Positions 18,649 through 28,986 are shown, counted from the stretch's first letter. The stretch: 64,000 nt of DNA from an uncultured Buttiauxella sp. (GCA_946480445.1 CAMLJN010000023.1:1-64000), one strand, 5' to 3'. Numbers and translations: made by a program. Notes: a model not told the origin generated them from the sequence alone.

Positions 18649-20325
18649 GTGACGGGGAATGTTCTACAGCGTGTCATCAGCCGTTTTAAAAGGCCTCAGA
18701 GGGTGGTTAACCTCTGTTTTATCGCGGTCTTTCTCTTTTCCACCATGCTCACCTGGCGCGAAGTCGTCGTACTGGAAAGTGCTTATGTAGCCAGCCAGCG
18801 TAATAGCCTGGATAACATCGCCATCGCCCTGGATCGTCAGCTACAGTACAGCATTGATAATTTGCTCTTTTACCGCGACACGATGCGTTACGCGCTCCAG
18901 TCGCCTATTTCTACCGATAAGTCACGTCAGGCGCTGGCGGCATTCGACATCGCCCGCACACAGTCTTTCTGGCAGCTAAAGCTTGATATTAATCGTAGCC
19001 TGCCGATTAGCGGTGTTTCAGACGAGTTTGTTCACAGCAATCCGTTGATCGATCGTGGCGAAAAAACAACGCACGCTGAAATCGAGGCGGCGCTGGAGTT
19101 CAGCCACATTATGCAGTTATCCGACAGGACGCGGGATCTGCAACGCCGTATCTTTTATGCTTCCCGCGCCGGTTTTTTCCTTACCAGCACGCCGCCGGTA
19201 TACGACCCGCAAATTATCTCGCTTTATCATCGGCTGGTGGATCAATCTTATTTTGCCAGCCAGTCTCCGCAAAATAACCCTCGCCGCGAGTTGCAATGGA
19301 CACATACCTATAATCCCGCGTTCACCCAGGGGCAGATTATTACCGCTGCCGTTCCTCTTGATTACGAGGATCGCTGGTATGGCGTGCTGGCTATGGATTT
19401 CCCCATTGAATCCATGCACAGTTTTTTATGTGAGACGCGGCCTGGAGACGAAGATGGCGTCGTGATATTGGTCGACAACAAATTCACGCTGATCGCCAGC
19501 TCGGCCGAAAACTTGTCGGACAGCGCGCTGTTTTCGCCCGCGCAGCAGGCCGAGATTGCGGCCCAGGCGTTAAACGCGAAGCGGGGCGATGAAGGAGAGC
19601 TTCGCCTCGATAGCCGTTTTGTGACCTGGTCGAAGCTCAATAATTTCGACGGCCTGCTGATCAAGGTCCACACGCTCAAAGAGGGGGTGGACGGGGAGTT
19701 CGGCCGCATCAGCATCGTACTGAGTATTTTATGGATGCTGTCCACGCTGATGCTGGTGGGCTCCTGGTGGGTCATCCGCCGTCTGGTTAGCAATATGCTT
19801 GACCTGCAGAAAACGCTGAGCTGGCGAGCCAATTACGACACGCTAACCCAGTTATATAGCCGGGGTGCATTCTTTGATGCCGCTCACCGTCTGGCCGCAG
19901 AGTGCAGACTGCGCGGCGAACCTTTCTCGGTCATTCAGATGGATCTGGACTTCTTTAAAAGCATTAACGACCGCTTTGGGCATCACGGCGGCGATAAGGT
20001 CCTTGCTCACGCTTCCGCTATTCTTGCCGGAGCAATCCGCAAGCAGGATATTGCCGGGCGAGTGGGCGGAGAGGAGTTCAGTATTGTCCTGCCTGGGGCG
20101 ATGCTCGATGAAGCCGCGCTGATTGCCGAACGCATCAGATCCAGAATTAATTCCAGGGAGATCGTCTTAACCATGCAGCAGACGGTAAAAATCAGCGCTT
20201 CCTTCGGCGTGAGCTGTGCCCAGGAGCTGGGGGACTATGATTTTGAGCGTCTGCAGTCGCTCGCCGATCAGCGGTTGTACAAGGCCAAGCAGGCGGGGCG
20301 TAATCAGATTTGCACCCGTAGCTAA
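18649..20325 (+). CDS. dgcQ: Diguanylate cyclase DgcQ (YedQ)
   Basis: A 558-residue inner-membrane enzyme making c-di-GMP from two GTP. A transmembrane helix (~22-40) leads to a periplasmic CHASE7-like sensor region, then a second helix (~350-372) and a GGDEF domain with the active GGEEF at 473-477. The product-inhibition site RxxD is R464-D467, five residues before it. It matches E. coli DgcQ, linked to cellulose and biofilm control. GTG 18649 is chosen because gagggag lies eight bases before it; TTG 18643 or TTG 18598 are alternatives adding 2 or 17 residues. It converges on mpgP with seven bases between stops. Confidence 0.95.
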   Translation: MTGNVLQRVISRFKRPQRVVNLCFIAVFLFSTMLTWREVVVLESAYVASQRNSLDNIAIALDRQLQYSIDNLLFYRDTMRYALQSPISTDKSRQALAAFDIARTQSFWQLKLDINRSLPISGVSDEFVHSNPLIDRGEKTTHAEIEAALEFSHIMQLSDRTRDLQRRIFYASRAGFFLTSTPPVYDPQIISLYHRLVDQSYFASQSPQNNPRRELQWTHTYNPAFTQGQIITAAVPLDYEDRWYGVLAMDFPIESMHSFLCETRPGDEDGVVILVDNKFTLIASSAENLSDSALFSPAQQAEIAAQALNAKRGDEGELRLDSRFVTWSKLNNFDGLLIKVHTLKEGVDGEFGRISIVLSILWMLSTLMLVGSWWVIRRLVSNMLDLQKTLSWRANYDTLTQLYSRGAFFDAAHRLAAECRLRGEPFSVIQMDLDFFKSINDRFGHHGGDKVLAHASAILAGAIRKQDIAGRVGGEEFSIVLPGAMLDEAALIAERIRSRINSREIVLTMQQTVKISASFGVSCAQELGDYDFERLQSLADQRLYKAKQAGRNQICTRS

Positions 20326-20332
20326 TGCGTGC

Positions 20333-21148
20333 TCATTGAACGGTAAGAAAATGGTCCAGCCCTTCTTTCCAGCCTTCCGGGCCGTATTGAAGGCTGTGCC
20401 ACACGCGTGCAGGCGAGTCGTTTTTTAACACTACGGGCAGGCGGCTGTAGCCTTTCACCACCACGGCATAATCGACGTTATCCAGCAGCGGAGCGTCATT
20501 GGGGCCGTCGCCCAGCCCAAGTGTGGTGAAGGTTCGCCCCTCCAGGTGCTGATACTGCTGACACAGCCAGCGCAGGGCCTGACCTTTATCACACTGGCTG
20601 TCCGCGACGTGCCAGAAACGCCCGCCCTGAATAAGAGCCAGACCCTGCTGCGTAATCTGTTCGGTAAAGGCCGTAAACCTTTGCTGGGTGTCACGCCAGA
20701 TAAAGGCTTCGGATGCCTCCCGCAGTCGTGCAAGCGCAGCCTGTTTATGCGTTAATCCTGTCCATTCGCTCACTGTGTTTTCATTCACGTCGGCAAAACA
20801 GGTGAATTTAAATCCGTGCTGGCTGCGCAGCGTATCGAGCAAACTCATTAGCGCTTCGTGACGCAGGCCAGTGAGCAGGCGTGGATAGTGCTCGCTGTGG
20901 CTCCAGCGCTCATCGAGCTGAATGACCGCCCCGTTTTCAGCGATAAATGGCCGCCCCGTTAAGCCCAGTTCTTTTTGCCAATCCATAAGCTCCGCTGCAC
21001 TTTTACTGCTGCACAGCACCACGGGGATCGCCTGTTTTTTCAACTCGGCGAGCCATTCTTTCGCGGCATCCCAGCGATAGGTGTGATGATCCAGCAGCGT
21101 GCCGTCGAGGTCTGAGATGATTAACAGTGACGCGTCGAGTGGTAGCAT
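20333..21148 (-). CDS. mpgP: Mannosyl-3-phosphoglycerate phosphatase (YedP)
   Basis: A 271-residue HAD-superfamily phosphatase, Cof/MPGP subfamily. The nucleophile motif DLDGTLLD is at residues ~13-20, motif II is VVLCSSKS and the metal-binding LGDGPNDAPLL is near 215. No mannosyl-3-phosphoglycerate synthase is nearby, so the true substrate in enterobacteria is open. The start has aggag nine bases upstream. Confidence 0.92.
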   Translation of the reverse strand: MLPLDASLLIISDLDGTLLDHHTYRWDAAKEWLAELKKQAIPVVLCSSKSAAELMDWQKELGLTGRPFIAENGAVIQLDERWSHSEHYPRLLTGLRHEALMSLLDTLRSQHGFKFTCFADVNENTVSEWTGLTHKQAALARLREASEAFIWRDTQQRFTAFTEQITQQGLALIQGGRFWHVADSQCDKGQALRWLCQQYQHLEGRTFTTLGLGDGPNDAPLLDNVDYAVVVKGYSRLPVVLKNDSPARVWHSLQYGPEGWKEGLDHFLTVQ

Positions 21149-21304
21149 GCTGGCTCCTTATTAGGATTAATCTCAATTAAATGCAACGGGTTAGGAGGCT
21201 TCCCCGGTGGGATCGTTACCGGAAAGGGCGGTCGGTAAAGGGTTCGTCAACCTATGTTCTGGTGAATATAATGAGAGGCTAATATTCATGCTGAAAATAT
21301 ATTC

Positions 21305-21332
21305 TTGTTTTACAAAAAATTTGCAGTATGGT
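21305..21332 (+). promoter_or_regulatory. dsrA promoter
   Basis: A TTGTTT -35 and a TATGGT -10 separated by 16 bases, placing transcription start near 21338-21339, where the homology to DsrA begins. Confidence 0.7.
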
Positions 21333-21337
21333 GGTGG

Positions 21338-21427
21338 TCGACATCAGATTTCCTGATGTAGCGAATTTCAAATGCTTCTTGCATGAATAATGCTTTTACA
21401 TCCCGGCTCCCCGGCCGGGATGCTTTT
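21338..21427 (+). ncRNA. dsrA: Small regulatory RNA DsrA
   Basis: This ~88-nt RNA lies between mpgP and yodD, the place of dsrA in E. coli, and its sequence aligns along the whole length. The first stem-loop (acatcag/ctgatgt) is here fully Watson-Crick paired, while E. coli has a G-U pair. The following gcgaatttcaaatgcttcttgc segment corresponds to the rpoS- and hns-pairing region. The last hairpin (atcccggc/gccgggat) with a T-run is the terminator. DsrA uses Hfq to raise rpoS translation and lower H-NS. The middle stem differs most from E. coli. Confidence 0.93.
21400..21427 (+). terminator. Intrinsic terminator of dsrA
   Basis: An 8-bp stem atcccggc/gccgggat with a six-base loop, then gcttttt. 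It forms the 3' stem-loop of DsrA. Confidence 0.88.
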
Positions 21428-21445
21428 TCCTCCCACTTCACTTTC

Positions 21446-21679
21446 TTATCTGTTCACTTCACTGATGCTGAAATCGTGAATATCCAGCTCAAAGGCATCC
21501 GCAAGCTCGGTATAAGTGTGCCACTCCCGTCCGTCGATGCTCACGCGGTGGGGATCTTCCTCGTTGCCTGCCCGTTTTACTTCGCCTTCGCTGATCTCGT
21601 TGATGGCCGCCAGCAGGGCATCGACGTCGATACTGACTTCCCGCTGCGCCGTTTCACTGTACTCTTTGGCGGTCTTCAT
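21446..21679 (-). CDS. yodD: Small stress-associated protein YodD
   Basis: A 77-residue cytosolic protein that matches E. coli YodD along its length (starts [11 protein letters not shown], ends [12 protein letters not shown]). Its role is unclear; in E. coli it is linked to peroxide and acid stress. ATG 21679 is chosen over the in-frame ATG at 21697 because the family begins there and gaggg lies eight bases upstream. Confidence 0.92.
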   Translation of the reverse strand: MKTAKEYSETAQREVSIDVDALLAAINEISEGEVKRAGNEEDPHRVSIDGREWHTYTELADAFELDIHDFSISEVNR

Positions 21680-21810
21680 ACCCCGGCCCTCTGTCACATG
21701 CCAGATTTAAGTATAGACGACATGACAAAGTGGTTCGTAAAGGGCCATATGCAATGCGAATGAGTCGTGTTTTATCTAAACTGGGCACAAAGAATCGGGA
21801 GAATTTTATT

Positions 21811-21999
21811 ATGAATATCAACGAACGCGTCACCGTAAAAACCGATGGCGGTCCACGCCGTGAAGGTGTGGTTCTGGCTGTTGAACAGTTCAATGAGGGC
21901 ACCATGTATCTGGTTTCCCTCGAGGATTATCCGCTGGGTATCTGGTTCTTTAATGAGACAGGTCATCCTGACGGGATCTTTGTCGAGAAGGGCGTATAG
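21811..21999 (+). CDS. dsrB: Small protein DsrB
   Basis: A 62-residue protein nearly identical to E. coli DsrB ([28 protein letters not shown]). Function unknown; it lies between yodD and rcsA as in E. coli and is divergent from yodD. ATG 21811 is chosen because the family begins there and ggga is nine bases before it; longer upstream readings are not conserved. Confidence 0.93.
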   Translation: MNINERVTVKTDGGPRREGVVLAVEQFNEGTMYLVSLEDYPLGIWFFNETGHPDGIFVEKGV

Positions 22000-22010
22000 T
22001 GCATTCTGCG

Positions 22011-22036
22011 GTCGGGTACGCGTAGCGTCGCCCGAC
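22011..22036. repeat. Hairpin, possibly REP-like, between dsrB and rcsA
   Basis: gtcggg-t-acgc-gta-gcgt-cg-cccgac folds into a strong imperfect hairpin between the two convergent genes. The next bases (gcttgcgcttatcc...tacgg) look like a worn enterobacterial REP unit. No T-run follows, so termination would need another factor. Confidence 0.4.
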
Positions 22037-22115
22037 GTCATTTGCAGGAGGGCTGCTTGCGCTTATCCCCCCTACGGCTTCGGATTTTGATGTAAGGACA
22101 GAGGTAAAATTATAA

Positions 22116-22739
22116 TTAGCGTAAGTTCACAAAGATACCGTTGGTGACATTGTCAGTCAGTCTGACTACATGATATATCACTTGCTTATTATGTGTTTTA
22201 ATTTTGCGCTTTATATTGCCTTTATGTGATGAAACCGTTTTTGCCTTGATGTTCATCTGGTCTGATATTTGTATCGTTCCCTGGCCTGACATCCACATTT
22301 TTAGCATGCTCGACTCGGTCCGGCTGAGCGAAAGTGTGGGTAAGTTAATATGGCCAATACAGCGTGCGTTCTTTGCTAAATACTCTTCAAGAATTTGGTC
22401 TAAAGACTCAGGCTTAATGGATTTTGAACTGATCAGCAAATTATTTCTCACCAGCAAATATTCATCGAAGTGAATATTGGCGATAGCCATAAAGACCAGG
22501 AAAAGTGTGCTGGGATGTTGATTAATGATCTGCTTAATGCGCTGACTGCTTTGCGCGTCATGAATAAAACAGTCTTCATTAATAAACACCACGCTGGGCG
22601 CTTGCGACTGACAGGCCTCCGCCAGTTCTTCCACCTCTTCGACATCGGTAATCTGTCGTTTTCTGATCCCGCGGCTAGCCAGATAGCCGGTTAACCCCAG
22701 CCGGGTATAACTGCATAAGTCCATAATAATCGTTGACAT
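22116..22739 (-). CDS. rcsA: Capsule and motility transcription regulator RcsA
   Basis: A 207-residue LuxR-family auxiliary regulator that pairs with RcsB to activate colanic-acid genes and repress flhDC. The N-terminal half is receiver-like without a phosphorylation site (starts [19 protein letters not shown]). The C-terminal HTH is [12 protein letters not shown]...[14 protein letters not shown] (~135-180). It is an unstable Lon substrate in E. coli. The coding region is AT-richer than the flagellar genes, as expected for a gene silenced by H-NS. A long upstream region is described separately. Confidence 0.96.
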   Translation of the reverse strand: MSTIIMDLCSYTRLGLTGYLASRGIRKRQITDVEEVEELAEACQSQAPSVVFINEDCFIHDAQSSQRIKQIINQHPSTLFLVFMAIANIHFDEYLLVRNNLLISSKSIKPESLDQILEEYLAKNARCIGHINLPTLSLSRTESSMLKMWMSGQGTIQISDQMNIKAKTVSSHKGNIKRKIKTHNKQVIYHVVRLTDNVTNGIFVNLR

Positions 22740-23111
22740 AGCAAACCCTTACTAAGTGTATTATCCGTTTCAGCAACGATACCGGAGCGCAACGATAACC
22801 GCTGTTCTCCGTGACGAAACCACCCCCTGCCAGCACTTCCATCCACGCTGTCCGGCCATAAAAATGGCAGGAAAAGGCTTTCCCGGCCAGCGCTCGTGCT
22901 GGCGGTAAATGAGGATGGGGAAGTATTTTCAGGCGGGATTACTATCCCGTAAAGTTATGTATAATTTGCCAGGAATGTTCTCAAAGTAAAGTAAATGTTG
23001 CGAACTGTGAGATAAGTAAAAACTAATATCCCGCGTCAGAGATATCCTGGTGGATGTTATTTAAATTTATTTTTAGGAATATCCTCAGAGAGGCATTATA
23101 AAGCGTGTGGG
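22740..23111 (-). promoter_or_regulatory. rcsA upstream regulatory region
   Basis: About 370 bp without a gene between fliR and rcsA. On the minus strand TTGAGA (22984-22979) and TATACA (22963-22958) with 15 bases between them could be the promoter, giving a leader of about 210 nt. A 6-bp hairpin (cgggat/atcccg, 22934-22949) lies just inside that leader. The AT-rich DNA upstream would suit H-NS binding. A candidate RcsAB box is listed separately. Confidence 0.5.
23073..23086. promoter_or_regulatory. rcsA: Candidate RcsAB box for rcsA autoregulation
   Basis: TAGGAATATCCTC fits the RcsAB pattern TRVGAAWAWTSYG at about 11 of 13 positions. It lies about 120 bases upstream of the proposed rcsA promoter. 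rcsA is known to be autoactivated through such a box in E. coli. Confidence 0.5.
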
Positions 23112-23897
23112 CTAAGCGGCAGGAATTTCGCTGATGATATCAGCCAGCAGGTTGAATATTTCACCGAATAAATGTTCGGCAAAAGGAGCAATCAACGGCA
23201 TTAATGCCGCCATCACCAGCATGCCGATTGAGAGGGTAACGGGGAAACCGATAACAAAAACAGAAAGCTGCGGTGCCATGCGGTTTAATAAACCCAGCGC
23301 AATATTCAGCGTCAGCAGCAAAGTAATTAACGGCAAAGCCAGCATCAGCCCGTTGAGGAAAATCAGGCCGCCTGCGCGGGTCAGGGCCATAAAGACGTTA
23401 CTGTTGATAGGATCGCCGCCGATGGGCAGCGTGTGGAAAGTATCCACCAGCATGGAAATCAGCCACAGATGGCCGTTGAACGTCAGGAACAGCAGCATCG
23501 CCAGCATATCCATAAAGCGGGCCAGCACGGGCATATTCAGGCGGCTACCAGGGTCAAAGAAGGTGGCGAAAGACAGCCCCATTTGCAGGCCGATAAGCTC
23601 ACCTGCGGTGCGGATCGCGGCGAAAGCAAACTGCATGGTGAAGCCAAGCATAATGCCAATCAAAATCTGTTGGGCGGCAAGCCAGAAGCCCTGGGCTGAG
23701 AAAAGCGTTACGCCGGTGGGTGGGAGCGTGGGGGCGACAATCCAGGTGATCATCAGTGCCAGGCCAATCTTCACCTTTTTAGAAATGGCGCGCTCGCTGA
23801 GAATGGGGGCCGTGCTGATCAGTGCCAGAATGCGCAAAAAAGGCCAGAAGCCCATGCCGAGCCAATTCAGCCACTGGTCGCTATCAACGTGAATCAT
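23112..23897 (-). CDS. fliR: Flagellar export apparatus protein FliR
   Basis: A 261-residue inner-membrane protein of the FliPQR export gate, with six predicted helices and the family signatures [19 protein letters not shown] and ADIISEIP at the end. Its ATG overlaps the fliQ stop. Last gene of the fliLMNOPQR operon; rcsA lies downstream in the same direction after a gap. Confidence 0.97.
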   Translation of the reverse strand: MIHVDSDQWLNWLGMGFWPFLRILALISTAPILSERAISKKVKIGLALMITWIVAPTLPPTGVTLFSAQGFWLAAQQILIGIMLGFTMQFAFAAIRTAGELIGLQMGLSFATFFDPGSRLNMPVLARFMDMLAMLLFLTFNGHLWLISMLVDTFHTLPIGGDPINSNVFMALTRAGGLIFLNGLMLALPLITLLLTLNIALGLLNRMAPQLSVFVIGFPVTLSIGMLVMAALMPLIAPFAEHLFGEIFNLLADIISEIPAA

Positions 23898-24163
23898 CCA
23901 ATCATCGTCGGTAAATTGCTAAACAGCGTGCGCATATAGTCCAGCAGCAGGTTCAGCATCCAGGGACCGGCAACCACCATGGTGACAAAGACCGCGAGGA
24001 TTTTCGGAATAAACGACAGGGTCATTTCGTTAATCTGCGTCGCGGCCTGCAACATAGAGATAATCAGGCCGGTTACCAGCGCGACCAGCAGCAGCGGAGC
24101 CGCCAGCGCCAGGGCGACTTTCATCGCCTCGGTGCCCATCATCATGACCGATTCAGGAGTCAT
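23894..24163 (-). CDS. fliQ: Flagellar export apparatus protein FliQ
   Basis: An 89-residue protein with two transmembrane helices, forming the outer spiral of the FliPQR gate. It has the family sequences [13 protein letters not shown] and [21 protein letters not shown]. It lies nine bases after fliP and overlaps fliR. Confidence 0.97.
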   Translation of the reverse strand: MTPESVMMMGTEAMKVALALAAPLLLVALVTGLIISMLQAATQINEMTLSFIPKILAVFVTMVVAGPWMLNLLLDYMRTLFSNLPTMIG

Positions 24164-24172
24164 CTGGCTTCC

Positions 24173-24922
24173 TTAACTGTAGAAACTTTGCGCCAGCGAG
24201 CCGACCAGCAGCTGCCAGCCGTCAACCAGCACGAACAGCATCAGCTTGAAGGGCAGGGCAATAGTGGCGGGGGGCACCATCATCATCCCCAGCGCCATGA
24301 GCACGCTGGCGACCACCAGGTCGATAATCAGGAACGGAATAAAGACGGTAAAGCCTATCTGGAAGGCGGTTTTAAGCTCGCTGGTGACATAGGCCGGGAG
24401 CAGAATTCGCATCGGCACCACTTCCGGGCCTTCCAGCGGGGGCGTATTCGCCAGGCGTGCAAAGAGAGCCAGATCCGCTTCACGCGTCTGGCGCAGCATA
24501 AACTCGCGCAGCGGGGCGGCACCTTTCTCGATAGCTTCCGGCATCTCCATTTTGTTTTCGCTGAAGGGCTGATAAGCGTCGGTATAAATTTTGTCGAACA
24601 CCGGCGACATAATAAAAAAGGTCAGAAACAGCGCTAACCCAAGCAGCACCTGGTTCGGCGGAGCGGAAGGGGTACCGAGCGCGTTGCGCAGCAGGCCGAA
24701 GACGATAATGATGCGCGTGAAGCTGGTCATCATCAGCAAAATGGCGGGCAGAAAGGTGAGCGAGGTGATAAACACCAGCGTCTGCACCGGCAGCGACCAG
24801 CTCTGACCGCCGTTTGGCATCGGCTGACTGACCAGCCCGGGCAGCTGTGCCAGTGCCTGCGGGGTCACAAACAGCAGGCTCACCAGCAGGCCCATTAACG
24901 AGAAGGACAGAACACGTTTCAT
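24173..24922 (-). CDS. fliP: Flagellar export apparatus protein FliP
   Basis: A 249-residue core protein of the export gate. It has a cleavable signal peptide ([13 protein letters not shown]), then a periplasmic segment and four helices with [25 protein letters not shown]. The start overlaps the fliO stop by one base. Confidence 0.97.
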   Translation of the reverse strand: MKRVLSFSLMGLLVSLLFVTPQALAQLPGLVSQPMPNGGQSWSLPVQTLVFITSLTFLPAILLMMTSFTRIIIVFGLLRNALGTPSAPPNQVLLGLALFLTFFIMSPVFDKIYTDAYQPFSENKMEMPEAIEKGAAPLREFMLRQTREADLALFARLANTPPLEGPEVVPMRILLPAYVTSELKTAFQIGFTVFIPFLIIDLVVASVLMALGMMMVPPATIALPFKLMLFVLVDGWQLLVGSLAQSFYS

Positions 24923-25299
24923 CAGGCTTTCCCGTTACGTATAAGCAGGTTTTTCATCAGGCTTTGAAAATCGACCTGTTCAACAGGTTCGGCGTCCGGG
25001 CTGACCGGTGCAGGGGGCAGAGTGTGTAAGTGGGTGATTTGCGATGCGGTTACGCCCAGCACAAGGCGGGCGTCTTCCACGTCGATGACCACCACGCGTT
25101 CGCGCGGGCCAAGGTTACAGCTCGCGCTGACCTTCAGCCCCTTTGCGGCGCTGGTTTTACCTGCAAACCCAAACCTTTTGGCAAGCCAGGCTGCCAGCAG
25201 GATAAAAACGATAATCGCCGTCAGCGCGCCGCTCACCTGGACAAGTGGAGAACTGGCGTTGACCGCAGGTTGCTGTTGGACCGTGGTCTGGGTTTTCAT
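24922..25299 (-). CDS. fliO: Flagellar export assembly protein FliO
   Basis: A 125-residue single-pass protein that helps FliP assemble. The transmembrane helix (~25-42) is followed by a cytoplasmic domain with [18 protein letters not shown]. It lies two bases after fliN. Confidence 0.95.
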   Translation of the reverse strand: MKTQTTVQQQPAVNASSPLVQVSGALTAIIVFILLAAWLAKRFGFAGKTSAAKGLKVSASCNLGPRERVVVIDVEDARLVLGVTASQITHLHTLPPAPVSPDAEPVEQVDFQSLMKNLLIRNGKA

Positions 25300-25301
25300 A
25301 C

Positions 25302-25712
25302 TTAGCGGCTCAGGCGACGCATACGTTCCGAAGGCGTGATGATATCGGTGATACGTACGCCGTATTTATCGGCCACGACCACGACTTCACCCTGCGCAAT
25401 CAGGTAACCGTTGATCAGAATATCCAGCGGTTCCCCGGCCAGCCCGTCAAGCGCCACCACGGAACCCTGCGACAGGCGCAGCAGCTCTTTGATGGTCATT
25501 CGCGTGCGGCCCAGCTCCACGGTCAGCTTAACCGGGATATCCATAATCAAATCGATGTCCTGCATCGAACCGGCCACGTCGCTGCCTTCGAGCGCGCGGA
25601 ACACGCTGTCGGCGGTACTTTTCGTGGAGACTTTCTGTTCGTTTAACGCATCAGCCCACAGATCGTCCACGGAGCCTGCATTGTCGTCGGACGGGTCGTT
25701 AATATCACTCAT
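25302..25712 (-). CDS. fliN: Flagellar motor switch protein FliN
   Basis: A 136-residue C-ring protein. The SpoA domain occupies the C-terminal ~80 residues (DIPVKLTVELGRTRMTIKELL, DILINGYLIAQGEVVVV). It overlaps the fliM stop by four bases. Confidence 0.97.
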   Translation of the reverse strand: MSDINDPSDDNAGSVDDLWADALNEQKVSTKSTADSVFRALEGSDVAGSMQDIDLIMDIPVKLTVELGRTRMTIKELLRLSQGSVVALDGLAGEPLDILINGYLIAQGEVVVVADKYGVRITDIITPSERMRRLSR

Positions 25713-26713
25713 TTGGGCTGTTCCTCATTCAGCGAATTCAGTATCGGGTTGATCAAGTGTTCGACGCGCAAGGCGTACTGGCCGTTGAGCGTGCCGTACT
25801 GACTGGTCAGCACTGGTACACCATCGACATGCGCAAGGATACGATCCGGCTTGTCGACAGGCAGCACGTCGCCAGGTTTTAGTTTTAGAATTTGTGACAA
25901 TCTGAGCGGAATATCGGCGAAGTTAGCCACCAGTTCCAGCTCGGAATGCTGTACCTGGCGCACCAGGGTATCCCGCCAGCTTTGGTCTTCCTGGCGGGAG
26001 TTTTCCAGCGGCGGGTTGACCAGCAGCTCGCGCAGGGGTTCGATCATGCTGAACGGTAAGCAGATATTAAACTCGCCGGTCAGGTTGCCGATTTCAACGT
26101 GGAATGGCGTATTCACCACAATATCGTTAGGCGATGTGGTGATATTGGTGAATTTTACCTGCATTTCAGAACGCACATACTCCACGTCCAGCGGGTAAAT
26201 CGCCTTCCACGCGTCGCTGTAGGCCTCAAGAGCCAGCTTCAGCATACGATTAATCACGCGCTGTTCGGTATGCGTGAACTCGCGGCCCTCAACCTTGGTA
26301 GGGAAACGACCGTCGCCGCCAAACAGATTATCAACGGCGATAAACACAAGGCTTGGCGAGAAGACAAACAGCCCCGTGCCACGCAGCGGTTTCAGGTGCA
26401 TCAGGTTGAGGTTGGTCGGCACCGGGAGGTTACGCGCAAACTCATGGTAGGGCTGGATGCGGATCGCCCCAACGGTAATATCCGGGATGCGGCGCAGCAG
26501 GTTAAACAACCCCATGCGGAACTGGCGCGCAAAACGTTCGTTGATAATCTCCAGCGCCTGCAAACGTTCACGTACCACGCGGCGCTGGGTATTAGGATCG
26601 TAGGGGCGAATGTCGGTTTCACTCGACGCCCCGGCCTTCGGTTCGTCGCTGTTATCGGCGTCGCCATTTAACAGCGCATCAATTTCGGCCTGTGAAAGAA
26701 TACTGTCGCCCAT
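25709..26713 (-). CDS. fliM: Flagellar motor switch protein FliM
   Basis: A 334-residue C-ring protein. The N-terminal CheY-P binding motif is ILSQAEIDALLNG (~5-17), followed by the CheC-like middle domain and a C-terminal SpoA domain. ATG 26713 is chosen because the family begins MGDSILSQ; an upstream in-frame ATG at 26857 lies within fliL and would add a non-conserved extension. Confidence 0.97.
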   Translation of the reverse strand: MGDSILSQAEIDALLNGDADNSDEPKAGASSETDIRPYDPNTQRRVVRERLQALEIINERFARQFRMGLFNLLRRIPDITVGAIRIQPYHEFARNLPVPTNLNLMHLKPLRGTGLFVFSPSLVFIAVDNLFGGDGRFPTKVEGREFTHTEQRVINRMLKLALEAYSDAWKAIYPLDVEYVRSEMQVKFTNITTSPNDIVVNTPFHVEIGNLTGEFNICLPFSMIEPLRELLVNPPLENSRQEDQSWRDTLVRQVQHSELELVANFADIPLRLSQILKLKPGDVLPVDKPDRILAHVDGVPVLTSQYGTLNGQYALRVEHLINPILNSLNEEQPK

Positions 26714-26717
26714 AGGT

Positions 26718-27185
26718 CTATCGCAAAATAAAGGCGGTATACAGCACGTCGCTGACCACCTGTTGAGAAGAACCCGCAACCAGAGGCGGTGCCAGGGTAT
26801 TTTTAATCGCCTCGACCAGTTTCTGCTTACCTTCATCGGTCGCGAGCGCGGCCGCATCCTGGCGGGAGAACAGCAGCAGCAGGCGGCTACGCACTTCCGG
26901 CAGGAATTCGCTCAAACGCTGGCGGGTGGCGTCGTCTTTCAGACGCAGGGTAATGCCGATATAAAGCACGCGATCTGCATCACCCAGATTGACGGTAAAA
27001 GTATCCATAGCAAAAAACACCGGCGCAGGGGGCGGCTCAGGCTTACTGGCCTGTGCGGCTGCGGGTTGTTCCTGCATCCGCCAGTAGCTGTAGCCTGCGG
27101 TAGCGCACGCGGCGAGGGTTATCAGGACCAGTAACGGCATCCAGAGGGAGCGCTTGCGGCCTTTGGTCTGAGCGGTGTCGGTCAT
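26718..27185 (-). CDS. fliL: Flagellar basal-body protein FliL
   Basis: A 155-residue single-pass inner-membrane protein around the stator. The transmembrane helix is ~residues 15-35 and the periplasmic part contains [18 protein letters not shown], the family hallmark. ATG 27185 fits the family; upstream in-frame codons are not conserved. First gene of fliLMNOPQR. Confidence 0.95.
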   Translation of the reverse strand: MTDTAQTKGRKRSLWMPLLVLITLAACATAGYSYWRMQEQPAAAQASKPEPPPAPVFFAMDTFTVNLGDADRVLYIGITLRLKDDATRQRLSEFLPEVRSRLLLLFSRQDAAALATDEGKQKLVEAIKNTLAPPLVAGSSQQVVSDVLYTAFILR

Positions 27186-27310
27186 ATGACGCTTAATTCC
27201 TGTATCGGTACTGCAATATGGGCTGATTATCCCGTGTCCGCAGACCGTCAAAGCCTGGAAAACACGGGATAATTGTTGTTACCTCTGCCGTTTACCCGCA
27301 GATGTTTGGG

Positions 27311-28546
27311 TCAGGCAAATATATCGACGGCGTTATGGCCTGATGCCAGACGCTGCACGCTTGCCGGTACGGCCAGTGGTTCAGCGTCACCGCCCGCAGA
27401 GGGGAATGCGCCCTGGGCGCGTGGCGACTGCTGCTGACCTGATTGTTGTTGCTGCTGCTGCGCGAAGTTTTCACCGCTGCTGATGCTGCTTTGCCCCAGC
27501 TGAATCCCGCTTTCCGCCAGCGCCGTGCGTAATGCAGGCAGCGTAGCCTCAAGTGCTGCGCGGACATGGCTGTGCGGAGAGGCCATTTGTAGCTGGGCCT
27601 GATTGTCATCGATCCTGAGGCTTATCTGGATCTGGCCCAAATCTTCCGGGTGCAGACGCAGCTCCGCGCTTTGCTGGCCCTGACGGGTAAACAGGGTGAC
27701 GTGCTGGCTTACCGCCTGCTGCCACTCCTGGCTGCCTAACTGCGCGCTAATCTGCGGTGCTACGGGGGCGGCAATATGCGTGTTTACCGGTGTTGATACC
27801 GTAGCGCTGCTGATGGTTGGCGCGGTTATCGTCTGTGGCGCGGTGTTATTGCTCAGCGCGTTTTCGCGGCCGTCTTTATCCACGGCTGGCGCTGGCAGTA
27901 CATTTTGATCTGCTGTCTGGCCTGCGGCGGCAGAGGCGGATTTAGCCGCATAAGGGGTATCGGCCGCCGATATCTTTCCGGTAGCGTTCAGGTCTTCGCC
28001 AGCCTGCCCCGTCAGATTTTTGGGCTGGGCACGGCTGCCCGTCAGCAATGCGCTGAGCGGGGCACTTTCTTCCCCTTTCTGGCCGAGTGGTTGCCCTAAG
28101 CCTGCGGCTGGTATGGCTGCATTCTGCTGGGGCAGCATCGCGAAGAGCGCGCTCAGGGCCTGCATATCTGCGGTACTCAGGGTGTGCAGACTCTCTTTTG
28201 TCGCGTCAGTTTGTGCGGCCTTGTCCTGACCGGTCGCTTTGCTCATGTTTGCCAGCAGCGCCGAAAGCGCTTCTGGTTTATCCATATCCAGCTTGTTGAG
28301 CAGATCGGCAAGCTTCGTTTTACCTTCGCTGGCGTCCTGCGCGCTGAACGCCTGGTCTGCCGCTTTGTTTAGCGCCGCGCCGAGCGAAAGCATTTTGCCG
28401 TCTTCAGGATTGACCTGGCCTGGCAGCGCCTTGCTGAACAAATTCAGGAAATCGTCGCTGAGGCCTTTTTCTCCCGAGCCTTGCGCCGTGGAGGCGAGGG
28501 CAAGCTCGCTATCGGCAGCGGTAGTTACCAGGGGCAGTTTGATCAT
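27311..28546 (-). CDS. fliK: Flagellar hook-length control protein FliK
   Basis: A 411-residue secreted ruler protein that switches export from rod/hook to filament type. The long N-terminal half is Ala/Gln/Ser-rich and poorly conserved. The C-terminal switch domain (~270-355) carries [20 protein letters not shown]. The tail has a Gln-rich run. Its start overlaps fliJ. The 27186-27310 gap separates it from fliL and should hold the fliL promoter. Confidence 0.95.
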   Translation of the reverse strand: MIKLPLVTTAADSELALASTAQGSGEKGLSDDFLNLFSKALPGQVNPEDGKMLSLGAALNKAADQAFSAQDASEGKTKLADLLNKLDMDKPEALSALLANMSKATGQDKAAQTDATKESLHTLSTADMQALSALFAMLPQQNAAIPAAGLGQPLGQKGEESAPLSALLTGSRAQPKNLTGQAGEDLNATGKISAADTPYAAKSASAAAGQTADQNVLPAPAVDKDGRENALSNNTAPQTITAPTISSATVSTPVNTHIAAPVAPQISAQLGSQEWQQAVSQHVTLFTRQGQQSAELRLHPEDLGQIQISLRIDDNQAQLQMASPHSHVRAALEATLPALRTALAESGIQLGQSSISSGENFAQQQQQQSGQQQSPRAQGAFPSAGGDAEPLAVPASVQRLASGHNAVDIFA

Positions 28547-28986
28547 TCGCCTTTCCTCAATGTCGCCCGCTGGGCGTATTCATCCATCTGTTTCTGGTCG
28601 AGTCGGTTTTCAGCCAGCTGCGTCTCGGCGGCTTTGCGATCCTGTAACGTCTGCCAGGCCTGTAAGCGCTTCTGTTTTTCCTGCCAGAAATTGAGCGCCT
28701 GGTTGACCTTATTGGTCCAGGTGCCGAGCTGCTGGCGGTGCTGGTCTATGGCTTTTTCGAGCGTCTGTATAAACTGCTGATAGTTCTGCCAGCGCGTGCT
28801 CGCGATACCCTGAGCCATGTTGTCATTCAGGTTGTTACGGTACTCAAACTGGTAGTTAATCAGCATATTCAGCTGCTCTTCAGCCTGCTGAAACCCTTTA
28901 CGCATTTCCCCTAAACGTACCGCTGCGCTCTCCACCTCTTTCTCGGCGAGATCGCGCAGGGTGTCCAGTGCAGTACTTTGGCCCAT
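28543..28986 (-). CDS. fliJ: Flagellar export chaperone-like protein FliJ
   Basis: A 147-residue all-helical coiled coil that links the FliI ATPase ring to FlhA. Family features are [22 protein letters not shown] at the start and the long heptad pattern. Twelve bases separate it from fliI. Confidence 0.95.
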   Translation of the reverse strand: MGQSTALDTLRDLAEKEVESAAVRLGEMRKGFQQAEEQLNMLINYQFEYRNNLNDNMAQGIASTRWQNYQQFIQTLEKAIDQHRQQLGTWTNKVNQALNFWQEKQKRLQAWQTLQDRKAAETQLAENRLDQKQMDEYAQRATLRKGE

